Both the position numbers and the translations under genes were made by a program. A stretch of DNA of 35,966 nucleotides from assembly GCA_964548165.1 (NCBI GenBank), contig CAZJQD010000032.1, forward strand, positions 1 through 35,966, given 5' to 3'. This document shows positions 6,918 through 15,494 of this stretch, piece after piece. The notes under the pieces were generated by a model. It did no database searches and was not told the origin of the DNA. It saw only the letters and a program-made list of their open reading frames with translations. Positions within the stretch are counted from its first letter, which is position 1; every line of letters starts with the position of its first letter. This DNA is from CAZJQD01 sp964548165 [NCBI: uncultured bacterium] (GTDB lineage Bacteria; UBA8481).

Positions 6918-8798
6918 GTGTCCCGCGGCCGCACCGCGACTCTCCTTGCGATGACTCTTCTGATCGCGGGAGGTTGCGGAAGCGGTCCGGGCCGCGAGCC
7001 GGGTCCGGCCGGGGCTGATCGGGTCTACCTCGAGCAACTCGCCCGCGAGACCTGGGATTGGCTCGATGCTCACCGGTCCCCGTCCACCGGATTCCCGCTG
7101 GACTCCCAGAACCCGGGCGGCGGCACCAACACCACCAACGTCGGGTTGTATCTCGCGGCGCTGCCGGTCGCCGTCGAGTTCGGCTACCTCGACCGGGACA
7201 CGGCGGCGGCGCGCGCCGCGACGATCATCACCTCGCTCGAACGGCTCGAGCATCACTACGGATTCCTGCCCAACTGGATTCCCGTCGACGCCGTCGCGGA
7301 TACGCGCATACCCGAGGGCGTCTGCGCGATCTCGGACTTCAACAAGCTGATCTGCGGGCTCATTCTCGTCCGCGGGGCCTTCCCGGAGGTTGCCCCGGGA
7401 GCCACCGCCCTCATCGACCGCGTGGACTGGACGCGCATCCGGGACGCCGGCGGCGGCCTCTGCTATGGATTCGATCTCCGGGCCGACCGGCCCATCGGCA
7501 ACGGCCGGATCTGGATCGCCTCGGACGTGCGCGGCGCCGTCTTTGCCGCCATCTGTCGCGGGGTTGTCCCGCCCGAGTACTGGGACCGCCTCGATCGCCC
7601 GCGCGTCAGCGCGCATGGCCTCACCTTCTTCGGCCCCGGCTACGAGTGGGGCGGGCTCTTCATGCAGGCCATGGATGCGATCTTCCTGGAGGAACGGGGC
7701 ACGGAGATGGGGCGCTCGATCGCCGACCTGGCCTGGCACCAGGTCCGGACCGCGCGCTCCTTCCACCTCCCGCTCTGGGGCTGGTCCAACTGCAACGTGC
7801 CGGGTTCCGGATACACGGAGGGAGGATTCCTCCCGCTCACCATCGTGACGCCGCATGCCTCGGCGCTCGTCCTGGATTACTATCCCCGGCACGCCCTGGC
7901 CAACCTGCGCGCGCTCGAGGCCCGCGGCATGCGTGAACCCCTGAAGCCTTCCGATCCGCCCTGGGGTTTTCGAGACAGCTACAACCAGCGCTGGGACGCG
8001 CCCGCCGGATCGCCCGCGCGTCGAGGTCCGGTGGATGGCCGCGACAAGCGCTTCCTCAGCCTCGACCAGGCGATGCTCTTCCTCTCCGTCGCCAATCACT
8101 TGACCGACGGCATCGTCCGCAGGCTCTACGCCGCCGATCCCCTTGTCGCGCACGGCCTGGAGCTGTTGGGCGACCGCTTGCGGCCCGATACCTCCGTGGC
8201 CGCGATCTGCGCGTCGCGCGATGCCTCGGTGGCCGATCCGTTCCCCGCCGCGGCGGGAGCATCCTCCGTCGACGGGGCGGATTCCGTGGTGACCCTGGGG
8301 TGGCGGGACGCCGTCGGCCCGGCCGCGGCCGCGCGGCCGTCCGGCGGAGCCACCGCCACCATCGTTCCCGGCGCCGATCACGTGGTCGTCGCCTATCGCT
8401 TCGCGCCGAACGGCGACGGCGAAATTGATATCGATATCACCCTGCCGGAGGCGGTCGACATCCGCGATTACCCCGACCTCGCCATCCGCCTCGGCGGCGT
8501 GCCGGAGCCGGACGCGGTTTCCGGGCGCGCAGGAGCCCGTTTCGGCGGCGTCCGGATTCTCCTGGGCGATGCGGCCGGCCAGCTCCAGTACGCGTTCACC
8601 GGCGACCTGGCCTTGACGCCGCAGTGGCACGTGATCCCCGCCTACGCGCGGTCCGGGATCTTCGCCGCGCCCGAGAGCGTGCGCCGGATCACCTTCAAGC
8701 TCTGGCATCGCCCCTGGTTCTTCAGCAATCGCCGGACCGAGGCCCTCGCTGGCCGCCTCCGGATCGATCGGATCGAGTTCCGGCGCGGAGATACCTGA
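6918..8798 (+). CDS. Glycoamylase-family (GH144-like) lipoprotein
   Basis: 626 residues. The signal peptide ends in IAGGC, with the cysteine at residue 20. Residues 35-430 look like the alpha/alpha-toroid glycoamylase family (which includes GH144 endo-beta-1,2-glucanases): TNTTNVGLYLAAL early on, FGPGYEWGGLFMQAMDA in the middle, a run near TPHASALVLDYYPRHALANL, then WGFRDSYN and LDQAMLFLSVANH. Residues 440-626 form a second, beta-rich domain (VDIRDYPDLAIRLGG, GRLRIDRIEF) similar in pattern to the lipoprotein encoded just upstream. The start is GTG at 6918, giving a proper signal; ATG 6951 would remove the basic end. It probably cuts a glucan outside the cytoplasm and so feeds the ABC importer and phosphorylase. 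The linkage preference is inferred. Confidence 0.8.
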   Translation: MSRGRTATLLAMTLLIAGGCGSGPGREPGPAGADRVYLEQLARETWDWLDAHRSPSTGFPLDSQNPGGGTNTTNVGLYLAALPVAVEFGYLDRDTAAARAATIITSLERLEHHYGFLPNWIPVDAVADTRIPEGVCAISDFNKLICGLILVRGAFPEVAPGATALIDRVDWTRIRDAGGGLCYGFDLRADRPIGNGRIWIASDVRGAVFAAICRGVVPPEYWDRLDRPRVSAHGLTFFGPGYEWGGLFMQAMDAIFLEERGTEMGRSIADLAWHQVRTARSFHLPLWGWSNCNVPGSGYTEGGFLPLTIVTPHASALVLDYYPRHALANLRALEARGMREPLKPSDPPWGFRDSYNQRWDAPAGSPARRGPVDGRDKRFLSLDQAMLFLSVANHLTDGIVRRLYAADPLVAHGLELLGDRLRPDTSVAAICASRDASVADPFPAAAGASSVDGADSVVTLGWRDAVGPAAAARPSGGATATIVPGADHVVVAYRFAPNGDGEIDIDITLPEAVDIRDYPDLAIRLGGVPEPDAVSGRAGARFGGVRILLGDAAGQLQYAFTGDLALTPQWHVIPAYARSGIFAAPESVRRITFKLWHRPWFFSNRRTEALAGRLRIDRIEFRRGDT

Positions 8799-8800
8799 GC

Positions 8801-9565
8801 ATGGATACGCCGCGAGTCGCAGGGGAGCGCGAGCCGCGCTCGGGGAGCGCAAGGACGGCGACGCGCGTCGCCGCCACGGCGGGTTCTACCGCCGCGGCGA
8901 ACTCGGTCGCCGCGGCGAGCGCGGTTGCCGCGACCCCGTACTACATCTTTCACGGCGGCGTCCAGTACGGCCCGGCCGCACTAGGAGCCATCCAGGGGTG
9001 GTTGCGCGCCGGAAACCTGGACGAGACGAGCCTGGTGTGGGACAGCGATCAGTCTCTCTGGGTCTCTCTGGCCACGTTTCCCCCGCTCCTCGCCCTGCAG
9101 GTCGCCGACGATCCGGGCAGGACGATGGCGTCCCGATCCACGACGCGCGTCGTCGGCGTTGAGCGGCCGCGATCGCCTGAGGAGGTCGCGGCGGCCGTGA
9201 CCGGCACCGCCGTCTACGCCGCGGGATTTCGCAAGGGCCGGGATCGCCGGAGCACCTTGCGCCTGCCCGTCTCCCTCAAGCTGGACTTTCACGTCCTGGA
9301 TCCCCGCACGCGCCAGCCTTCCTCCCTGCTCTACTCCTATTCGCTGGAGAACATCAGCATCGGGGGGTTCGGATTCTCGATCTTTGGCACCGACATCGTC
9401 GCGGGCTCATGGATCCGGTCCTGGATCGAGCTGGAGCCCGAGAACGGCGTCGTCGCGCTCGGTGAAGTGGTGCGCGTGCGCGGCCGCCGATCGATCGGCG
9501 TGGGTTTTCGAGACATCAGCGATCGAGACCGCCTGGAGGAGTTCCTGACGCGACGGCGTCCCTGA
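8801..9565 (+). CDS. GYF_2-PilZ domain protein
   Basis: 254 residues with no signal peptide. After an Ala/Thr-rich region (1-45) comes a GYF_2-type domain (46-100: YYIFHGGVQYGP, then LVWDSDQSLWVSL). A linker leads to a C-terminal PilZ domain (about 147-250). The PilZ domain keeps both cyclic di-GMP binding motifs, RSTLR at 150-154 (RxxxR) and NISIGG at 184-189 (NxSxxG). Binding of the second messenger is therefore likely. The start at ATG 8801 has GGAG ten bases upstream and lies two bases after the glycoamylase stop, so it is probably cotranscribed with it. GYF_2 domains are thought to mediate protein contacts; the partner is unknown. Confidence 0.85.
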   Translation: MDTPRVAGEREPRSGSARTATRVAATAGSTAAANSVAAASAVAATPYYIFHGGVQYGPAALGAIQGWLRAGNLDETSLVWDSDQSLWVSLATFPPLLALQVADDPGRTMASRSTTRVVGVERPRSPEEVAAAVTGTAVYAAGFRKGRDRRSTLRLPVSLKLDFHVLDPRTRQPSSLLYSYSLENISIGGFGFSIFGTDIVAGSWIRSWIELEPENGVVALGEVVRVRGRRSIGVGFRDISDRDRLEEFLTRRRP

Positions 9566-9571
9566 GCGCGG

Positions 9572-10432
9572 TTACCGGATCACGCCCATCCGGTTGAAGG
9601 GGAAGAACCGCACGGTGGCCTCGCCGATGACGTTGCCTTCCGGCAGGAATCCCCACATGCGCGAGTCGGATGACTGGTTCCGGTTGTCGCCCATCATGAA
9701 GTAGTGGCCGGCCGGCACCGTCTCGGGCCCGAAGTGATCGCGCGCGTTCTCGGCCACGTAGGGCTCATCGAGCATCTGGCCGTTCACGAGGACGCCCTGG
9801 TTCGGGATGACCTCGATGACGTCGCCCGGCATCCCGATCACGCGCTTGATCATCGCGTGGTCGTCGTGGAGACCGAAGCTGGAGAAGAGCAGTTCGCTCG
9901 CGCTGGGCTGGGGGTCGCTGGCGCGGTAGAAGACGAGGATGTCGCCGCGCTTGATGCCGCCAAAGTGCTTCGTGACGATCTCCACGAGGAGCCGGTCGTT
10001 CTCCAGCAGTCCGGGGTGCATGGACGCCGAGGGGATGAAGCGGGCCTGGACGATCAGGTTTCGAAGGAGGAGAAAGAGCACCAGCGTGATGATGATCTCT
10101 TTAAAGATGTAGAAGATCTTCGAGAGCGCGCTGTCCGCGGCGTCTTCGGCGGTGTCGGTGGGAAGCCCGGGAGTCGCGTCCGGGGAGCCAGGATCTGCGG
10201 GCGCGTCCATCCGGTCCGCGGGTCCCCCCGGGGCGCCGAATGGACCCGAGGGGACACGCGTGCCGGGGAGAGGCGCGTCGCCCGCGCTCGGCGTCTTCGG
10301 ATCGTTTTCCACGGGAGTCATCACCAGGCTCGAACTCAGGAGCCTAGCGCCCATGGACCCGGCCTGCAAGCCGGGAACCGTAGGGCCGTCGTCCCGTCCA
10401 ATGGGCATCGAGAAGGCGACACCCGTCGTCAT
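9572..10432 (-). CDS. lepB: Signal peptidase I
   Basis: 286 residues. One membrane segment (about 106-126, IFYIFKEIIITLVLFLLL) is followed by the catalytic domain. The nucleophile is S137 in PSASMHP and the general base is K196 in HAMIKRVIGMPGD. The later box MMGDNRNQSSDSR is also present. It removes signal peptides at the membrane. The first 100 residues are Pro/Gly-rich with no family match. Translation might instead start at ATG 10319-10321 (MTPVENDPK, 37 residues shorter), which would leave two hairpins in the leader; the longer start has GGAG nine bases upstream. It converges with the GYF_2-PilZ gene, six bases apart. Confidence 0.94.
   Translation of the reverse strand: MTTGVAFSMPIGRDDGPTVPGLQAGSMGARLLSSSLVMTPVENDPKTPSAGDAPLPGTRVPSGPFGAPGGPADRMDAPADPGSPDATPGLPTDTAEDAADSALSKIFYIFKEIIITLVLFLLLRNLIVQARFIPSASMHPGLLENDRLLVEIVTKHFGGIKRGDILVFYRASDPQPSASELLFSSFGLHDDHAMIKRVIGMPGDVIEVIPNQGVLVNGQMLDEPYVAENARDHFGPETVPAGHYFMMGDNRNQSSDSRMWGFLPEGNVIGEATVRFFPFNRMGVIR
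10326..10375. repeat. Two hairpins in the lepB 5' region
   Basis: AGGCTC/GAGCCT (10326-10331 and 10340-10345) and CCCGGC/GCCGGG (10358-10363 and 10370-10375) are two perfect 6-bp stems with loops of eight and six bases. They lie in the lepB N-terminal extension, or in its leader if the shorter start is used. Confidence 0.4.
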
Positions 10433-10505
10433 CTCGGGTTTCTCCGTGCAGCTCCAGGGCGGCGGAAGTTGGCCTCGCGACGCCGCGCCATCAGGCCGTG
10501 TCGCC

Positions 10506-10534
10506 TTGACAATTCGCTAGTTTCCTTGGAACAT
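10506..10534 (+). promoter_or_regulatory. Possible promoter of the TPR gene
   Basis: TTGACA (10506-10511) and GAACAT (10529-10534) are separated by 17 bases. The -35 is perfect but the -10 is weak. It lies in the lepB/TPR divergent gap. Confidence 0.35.
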
Positions 10535-10581
10535 GCCCGGTAATGCTGGCCCTTCGGGGCGAATAGAACGGAGATCCTCCC

Positions 10582-12786
10582 ATGTATCGCCTCCTTCCGC
10601 GGAACCTATCCCTTGCCTTTGCCCTTGTCGCCCTTTGCGTCCTGGTCACGCTCCCGAACGCGGCCCGCGCCCAGGCGACCGGTCGTCCCCAGGGAGCGCC
10701 CACGCCGCCGTCTCCGGCCGAGCTCAGACAGCGCCAGGAAGCGACCCAGGTCGAGGAAGCCCTGCGGGCGCTCTTCACGATCATCACCCCGGGCCGCCCC
10801 GTCGACTCGGCGGCGCGAGCGGTGGAGACTCTCTACACGCAGGGGCTGGGACACGAGCGAGCCGGCCGGGTGCGGGAGGCCGCCATCAGCTACGACCGCG
10901 CGCTCGCCATGAAGCCGGGCGATCCGCGCGTGCATGTCGCCCTGGCGCGCGTCGTCGAGGGCGAGAATCCCGCGCTGGCGCTCTTTCACTACCAGAGCGC
11001 CTTCCGCTACGCCATCGAGGCCGCTTCCGACCAGGTGCCGGCGCTCGAGATGCTTCGCCGGTTCCTCGTGGGCCGCTACCTGCAGTACGCATTGCCCATC
11101 GACAACCCCGGGGTCAGCGCCAACCTCTTGGAGCTGGCCGAGAGCCTGGCGCCGGAGGACGCGCGGATCCACGCGCACCTCGCGACCGCCTACTTCTACC
11201 AGGGGCGCTACGAGAAATCGATCCAGGAATCCCGCAACGCCCTCGCGCTTGGTTTCTCCGAGGGCATCATCCACACCAATATCGCCGCGGCGTGGGCGCA
11301 GTTGCGTAACCGCGACGAGGCCGAGTCCGCGCTCCAGGTTGCTCTCAACCAGGACGAGATGGATATCAACGAGGCATTGAACGCGGTTCGCGACGCCAAC
11401 GTCGGGGACACCCTCGTGACCTTCGGGGCCCTCTTCGGCGCCTCCCGGCTCGAATCGATCATGAACAATTCCGCCAAGGGCATGCTGGAGAAGGCGCTCC
11501 TGGCCTGGAACGAGAACCGCGCGGAAGGGCTCCGCCTGGCCCGCGCCGCCGCGGCCGCCCACCCCCGCCACAGCTACGCCCAGGTCGTGGTCGGCGACTT
11601 CCATCGCGCGCTCGGGGACACCGCCGCCGCCCGCGCCGCCTACCAGGACGCTCTTGCCCGCAATCCCGAGAACGAGCTTGCCCTGCCGCGGCTCGGGGAC
11701 CTGGCCTTTGCCGAGCGTAACTTCGAGGCGGCGGCCACGCATTACACGCAGGCGATGGATCGCATGCAGGGGCGCGTCGAGCGCGTGGACATCCTCGACC
11801 GCACCGCGGTCGCTCTTGCCCAGCAGGGCAAGCACGACCAGGCCGTCGCGCTCCTCGACCGCTGGCTCCGCGCCAACCCGAACGCCGCGGAGATCTTCGA
11901 GATCTCGGTGCGCAAGGCCGGGATCCTGGCCGACGCGGGCCGCACGCGCCGCGACGGCACCAAGACGCGCGAGGCCGAGCTCCTCCTCAGGGGCCTCATC
12001 GATCGCGACAAGCTGAACCCCTCGGGATACATCGTGCTGTACACGTACTTCATGGAGAGCGTTCCGCCGCAGGAGCAGAAGGCGCGGGGCATCATCAATG
12101 ACGGTATCGTCCGCCTGCAACAGGCTCGCGGCGAGGACCCGCTCAACCCGGCCGTCTACCGCGACCTGGCGAGGCTCTACCGCGTCATCGGCAAGGAGTC
12201 CGAGGCGCGGCGCGCTCTTCTCGAGGGCGGCCTTCGCACATCCGAGCGTCGCTACTTCTCCAACGCGCTCTTCGCGAGCGACGCGGAGAGCGAGGCGTTC
12301 GACGTCGCCCGCGCCTGGATTGCCGCCGAGCCGCGGAATCCGGAGGCCGTCCTGTCCTACGGATGGGTCGCGGCCAGTCTCGGGCGAGACCTCATCAACG
12401 CCCGCGCGAAGGTCGACGAGTTGGCCCAGTTATTTGCCGGCGCCGATCTTGTGCCGGTCCGTCGCACCCGCGCGCATCTCAATTTTGCGCTTCGTGACTA
12501 TGAAAAGGCCCTCCAGGACATCACGGTCTTCCTGACGGGCGATGAAGTTCCCCAGGCGGCGTTCTTCCACCGGCTCTGGGGATTGTCGGCCGAGGCGTTG
12601 GGCCGGCGAGCGGAGGCCATCGAGCACCTTCAGAAGGCCATGACGCTCGATCCCCAGGAGAACGCGGACCTCGCGGTCCGCATCGATCAGTTGACGGCCC
12701 AGTCCCTGACCGCGCCGGCGGCGGCTCCTGAATCGACCCCGTCTGCCGGAAGGCCGGCGGCAACGTCGACCCGGGGCACGCGCTGA
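10582..12786 (+). CDS. Secreted tetratricopeptide repeat protein
   Basis: 734 residues. A Sec signal peptide (1-30) ends in NAARA, with cleavage predicted before QATG. The rest is mostly alpha-helical repeats with TPR spacing, for example AGRVREAAISYDRALAMKPG near residue 100, ARAAYQDALARNPENELALP and FEAAATHYTQAMDRM around 345-400, and AEAIEHLQKAMTLDPQE near the C-terminus. The last 35 residues are Ala/Pro/Thr-rich. Such proteins usually serve as scaffolds in the periplasm or at the outer membrane; no enzymatic domain is visible. The start has GGAG about nine bases upstream. It stands alone between lepB and rny, and its partner cannot be named. Confidence 0.85.
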   Translation: MYRLLPRNLSLAFALVALCVLVTLPNAARAQATGRPQGAPTPPSPAELRQRQEATQVEEALRALFTIITPGRPVDSAARAVETLYTQGLGHERAGRVREAAISYDRALAMKPGDPRVHVALARVVEGENPALALFHYQSAFRYAIEAASDQVPALEMLRRFLVGRYLQYALPIDNPGVSANLLELAESLAPEDARIHAHLATAYFYQGRYEKSIQESRNALALGFSEGIIHTNIAAAWAQLRNRDEAESALQVALNQDEMDINEALNAVRDANVGDTLVTFGALFGASRLESIMNNSAKGMLEKALLAWNENRAEGLRLARAAAAAHPRHSYAQVVVGDFHRALGDTAAARAAYQDALARNPENELALPRLGDLAFAERNFEAAATHYTQAMDRMQGRVERVDILDRTAVALAQQGKHDQAVALLDRWLRANPNAAEIFEISVRKAGILADAGRTRRDGTKTREAELLLRGLIDRDKLNPSGYIVLYTYFMESVPPQEQKARGIINDGIVRLQQARGEDPLNPAVYRDLARLYRVIGKESEARRALLEGGLRTSERRYFSNALFASDAESEAFDVARAWIAAEPRNPEAVLSYGWVAASLGRDLINARAKVDELAQLFAGADLVPVRRTRAHLNFALRDYEKALQDITVFLTGDEVPQAAFFHRLWGLSAEALGRRAEAIEHLQKAMTLDPQENADLAVRIDQLTAQSLTAPAAAPESTPSAGRPAATSTRGTR

Positions 12787-13005
12787 GCGCTCGTGATTCA
12801 CAATGCAGATTTTCATTCGGTTATGGCGGTCGCGGTCCCGGGCATCCCGGTTGCCGCGCCCGGAGGTTTCCCGTTGTTCGTGTTTCATCCAGGCCTCGAT
12901 CGTGATCCCCGGCGGACCGTTGTCCGCCCGGAAAGCGTGCTCACCAGGCGCCCGGATTAGTTTCTAAGCCCGCGGGAACCTCCGGCGAGAAGCAGGAGGA
13001 CGTAG
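12787..13005. other. Intergenic region before rny, with hairpin
   Basis: This 219-base gap has no convincing gene. GGCGGAC/GTCCGCC (12911-12917 and 12922-12928) form a perfect 7-bp stem with a four-base loop, not followed by a T run. A weak promoter-like pair, TTCACA then GTTATG, lies just after the TPR stop. The rny ribosome binding site GGAGG is at the end. Confidence 0.35.
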
Positions 13006-14562
13006 ATGAATCCGTTTGAACAGACCATGTCCGGCGATCAGTGGTTGTTGATGGTCGCCGCCGTCGCGATAGCCGCCTTCGTCGGCTGGCTCTTCCGCTG
13101 GTACCAGGAGCGCAACACGCTCGGGAGCGCCGCGCTCCGGCGCGAGCAGATGCTCGAGAACGCCCGCAGGGAAGCCGAGGTCATCAAGCGCGAGGCCATG
13201 CTGGAGGGCCGCGACGAGCTGCACAAGGAACGGCAGGGCGTTCTCAAGGAGCTTGATCGGCTCAAGGGCGAGCAGAAGAAGTCCGACGAGCGGGTGGCGC
13301 AGAAGGAAGCGGCCCTGGACAAGCGGCTCGCCGACCACCAGCGGGAAGCGGCCGAGCTCAAGAAGGGGCAGGAGAAGCTGGCCGCCGACCAGGCGGCCAT
13401 GGACGAGAACGCCGCCGATCTCAAGCGCAAGCTCGAGAAGCTCTCGGGCCTCTCCGCCGAGGAAGCGCGGGGCATGCTGATCCAGTCCATCGAGGACGAG
13501 GCCCGCGCCGAGGCCGCGCGGCTTGTCCGGCGCGTCGAGCAGGAGGCGGAGCGGGACGCCGAGGACAAGGCGCGCAAGATCCTCACCGTCGCGATGCAGC
13601 GGTACGCCTCGGAGACGACGTCCGAGCGGACTGTCTCGACCGTGTCCCTTCCCTCCGACGACCTCAAGGGCCGCATCATCGGCCGCGAGGGCCGCAACAT
13701 CCGCGAGTTCGAGCGGCTTTCCGGCGTCGACCTTGTGATCGATGACACGCCCCAGGCCGTGCACCTCTCGTGCTTCGATCCCGTCCGGCGCGAGGTGGCG
13801 CGCCTCGCGCTTACCAAGCTCGTCGCCGACGGACGCATTCACCCGACGCGGATCGAGGAGCTGGTGGAGAAGTCGCGCAAGGAGGTCGACGGGCTCATTC
13901 GCAAGGCCGCCGACGAGGTGGCCTACGAGATGGGCATCCATAACCTGCGGCCCGAAGTCCTGCAGGTGCTCGGCCGGCTGAAGTACCGCACCAGCTACGG
14001 CCAGAACGTGCTCTCGCATTCTCGCGAGGTCGCGCTCATCGGCAGTCTCATCGCGGCGGAGATGGGCCTGGACGTGGCCCTGGTCAAGCGTTCCTGCCTC
14101 CTTCACGACATCGGCAAGGCCGTCGACCACGAGGTCGAGGGCCCGCACGCGATCGTCGGCGCTGACCTCCTGAAGCGCTACAACGAGTCTCCGGCCGTCG
14201 TCGCCGCCGTTGCCGGGCACCACGGCGAGATCGAGCAGACCCTGGAGGCGGTGCTGGTGCAGATCGCCGACGCCATCTCGGCCGCCCGCCCGGGCGTGCG
14301 GATGGAGAGCGCGGACATGTACGTGAAGCGCCTCGAGGCGATCGAGAAGATCGCGCTGGGAGAGAAGGGCGTCGACAAGGCCTACGCGATCCAGGCGGGG
14401 CGCGAAGTGCGCGTCCTCGTGAACCACCAGCAGGTCACGGACAACGAGGCCAAGCAGGTCGCCCGCACGATCGCCAAGAAGATCGAGGCCGAGCTCGACT
14501 ACCCCGGCCAGATCCGCATCACCGTGATCCGAGAGACCAAGTTCACCGATTACGCGCGGTGA
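13006..14562 (+). CDS. rny: Ribonuclease Y
   Basis: 518 residues. An N-terminal membrane anchor (about 10-28) is followed by a long coiled coil (about 45-190, Glu/Lys/Arg-rich). Then comes a KH domain with the IIGREGRNI motif (about 224-232) and an HD domain with CLLHDIGKA (H367, D368) and the later GHHGEIEQT. Length and layout match RNase Y throughout. It is a membrane-bound endoribonuclease that starts mRNA decay. The start at ATG 13006 has GGAGG five bases upstream. It heads a plus-strand run with ymdB and spoVS, the same order as in Bacillus subtilis. Confidence 0.97.
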   Translation: MNPFEQTMSGDQWLLMVAAVAIAAFVGWLFRWYQERNTLGSAALRREQMLENARREAEVIKREAMLEGRDELHKERQGVLKELDRLKGEQKKSDERVAQKEAALDKRLADHQREAAELKKGQEKLAADQAAMDENAADLKRKLEKLSGLSAEEARGMLIQSIEDEARAEAARLVRRVEQEAERDAEDKARKILTVAMQRYASETTSERTVSTVSLPSDDLKGRIIGREGRNIREFERLSGVDLVIDDTPQAVHLSCFDPVRREVARLALTKLVADGRIHPTRIEELVEKSRKEVDGLIRKAADEVAYEMGIHNLRPEVLQVLGRLKYRTSYGQNVLSHSREVALIGSLIAAEMGLDVALVKRSCLLHDIGKAVDHEVEGPHAIVGADLLKRYNESPAVVAAVAGHHGEIEQTLEAVLVQIADAISAARPGVRMESADMYVKRLEAIEKIALGEKGVDKAYAIQAGREVRVLVNHQQVTDNEAKQVARTIAKKIEAELDYPGQIRITVIRETKFTDYAR

Positions 14563-14566
14563 CGCG

Positions 14567-14596
14567 ATGCGGGAAAGGATGAGGGTGGAAGGATGA
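14567..14596 (+). CDS. Mini-ORF 1 between rny and ymdB
   Basis: Nine codons (MRERMRVEG). It starts four bases after the rny stop and its TGA overlaps the next mini-ORF by ATGA. It is more likely a reinitiation bridge than a functional peptide. Confidence 0.25.
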   Translation: MRERMRVEG

Positions 14597-14646
14597 AGGA
14601 GGAAGGCGGCTCGGGGATACGGGCGATGCCGCGGTTCATCCCGTGA
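14593..14646 (+). CDS. Mini-ORF 2 between rny and ymdB
   Basis: Seventeen codons. It starts inside the stop of mini-ORF 1 (ATGA) and stops inside the ymdB start (GTGA at 14643-14646). With mini-ORF 1 it links rny to ymdB translation. Confidence 0.25.
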   Translation: MKEEGGSGIRAMPRFIP

Positions 14647-15494
14647 GCCAGGCGTATTCCGATCCGCCGCTGACGAATTTCAAGAAGTCGAACCCGTTCA
14701 GCGTCATCTTCGTGGGCGATATCGTCGGGCGGCCCGGCCGGCGCGCGGCCGCCACGTGCCTGCCCAGGCTCATCGCGCGGTGGAAGCCGGAGCTGGTGAT
14801 CGCCAACGTCGAGAACTCGGCCGGTGGGAGCGGCGTCACCTCCGAGACCCTCAAGGAGCTCGATGACTGCGGGTGCGACGTCTACACCTCCGGCAACCAC
14901 ATCTGGCACAAGGCCGAGGGCCTGCGGCTCCTGGAGAGCAACCCGAGGCTGATCCGTCCCGCGAACTATCCGCGGCGAAATCCCGGCCGCGGATGCGGTG
15001 TCTTCACGGGTCGCACGGGTCTCAAGATCGGCGTCATGAACCTCGCGGGCCGGATCTTCATGGATCCCAACCAGGCCGCGCAGTCGCCGTTCGACGCGGC
15101 GGAGACCTGCCTCGCGGAGTTCGGCGGGCAGACGCACGTCTCGATCGTCGACATCCACGCGGAGGCGACGTCGGAGAAGGTCGCCCTGGGCTGGTATCTC
15201 AATGGCCGCGCCTCCGCCGTGCTGGGCACGCACACCCACGTGCAGACCGCGGACGAGCGCATCCTCCCCGGCGGCACGGCCTACATCACGGATGCGGGGA
15301 TGACAGGGCCCGTGGATTCTGTTATAGGTATGGGCAAGCGGGCGATTATCGAGAAGTTCCTGACCGGCATGCCGCGCCGCTACGAGGTCGCCAGGGGTGG
15401 GCAGCTCGGCTTCAACGCGGTGCTGGTGAAGATCTATTACGGCAGTGGACGCGCTTTCTCCATCGAGAGACTGCAGGAGGTATGGCAACAGTGA
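14643..15494 (+). CDS. ymdB: YmdB-family metallophosphoesterase
   Basis: 283 residues, slightly longer than the usual 264 or so because of a leader of about 20 residues. Metal-binding motifs are in order: VGDIVG (D26), NVENSAGG (E57), SGNHIWHK (N85, H86) and GTHTHVQTADE. These define the TIGR00282/YmdB family. The Bacillus member is a cyclic-nucleotide phosphodiesterase that affects biofilm and motility decisions. The start is GTG 14643 in a GTGA overlap with an upstream mini-ORF. It overlaps spoVS by 13 bases, so the two are translated together. Confidence 0.95.
   Translation: MSQAYSDPPLTNFKKSNPFSVIFVGDIVGRPGRRAAATCLPRLIARWKPELVIANVENSAGGSGVTSETLKELDDCGCDVYTSGNHIWHKAEGLRLLESNPRLIRPANYPRRNPGRGCGVFTGRTGLKIGVMNLAGRIFMDPNQAAQSPFDAAETCLAEFGGQTHVSIVDIHAEATSEKVALGWYLNGRASAVLGTHTHVQTADERILPGGTAYITDAGMTGPVDSVIGMGKRAIIEKFLTGMPRRYEVARGGQLGFNAVLVKIYYGSGRAFSIERLQEVWQQ

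Noticed and set aside
10315-10410. tRNA-like look of the lepB upstream hairpins (TTCGAG and a TGC-containing loop)
   Set aside because: Loops of six and eight bases, no acceptor stem and no proper T-arm pairing on either strand.
10606-14427. Long minus-strand open frames opposite the TPR gene and rny
   Set aside because: They are GC-driven shadows: Arg/Gly/Val-rich translations with no motifs, opposite well-supported genes.
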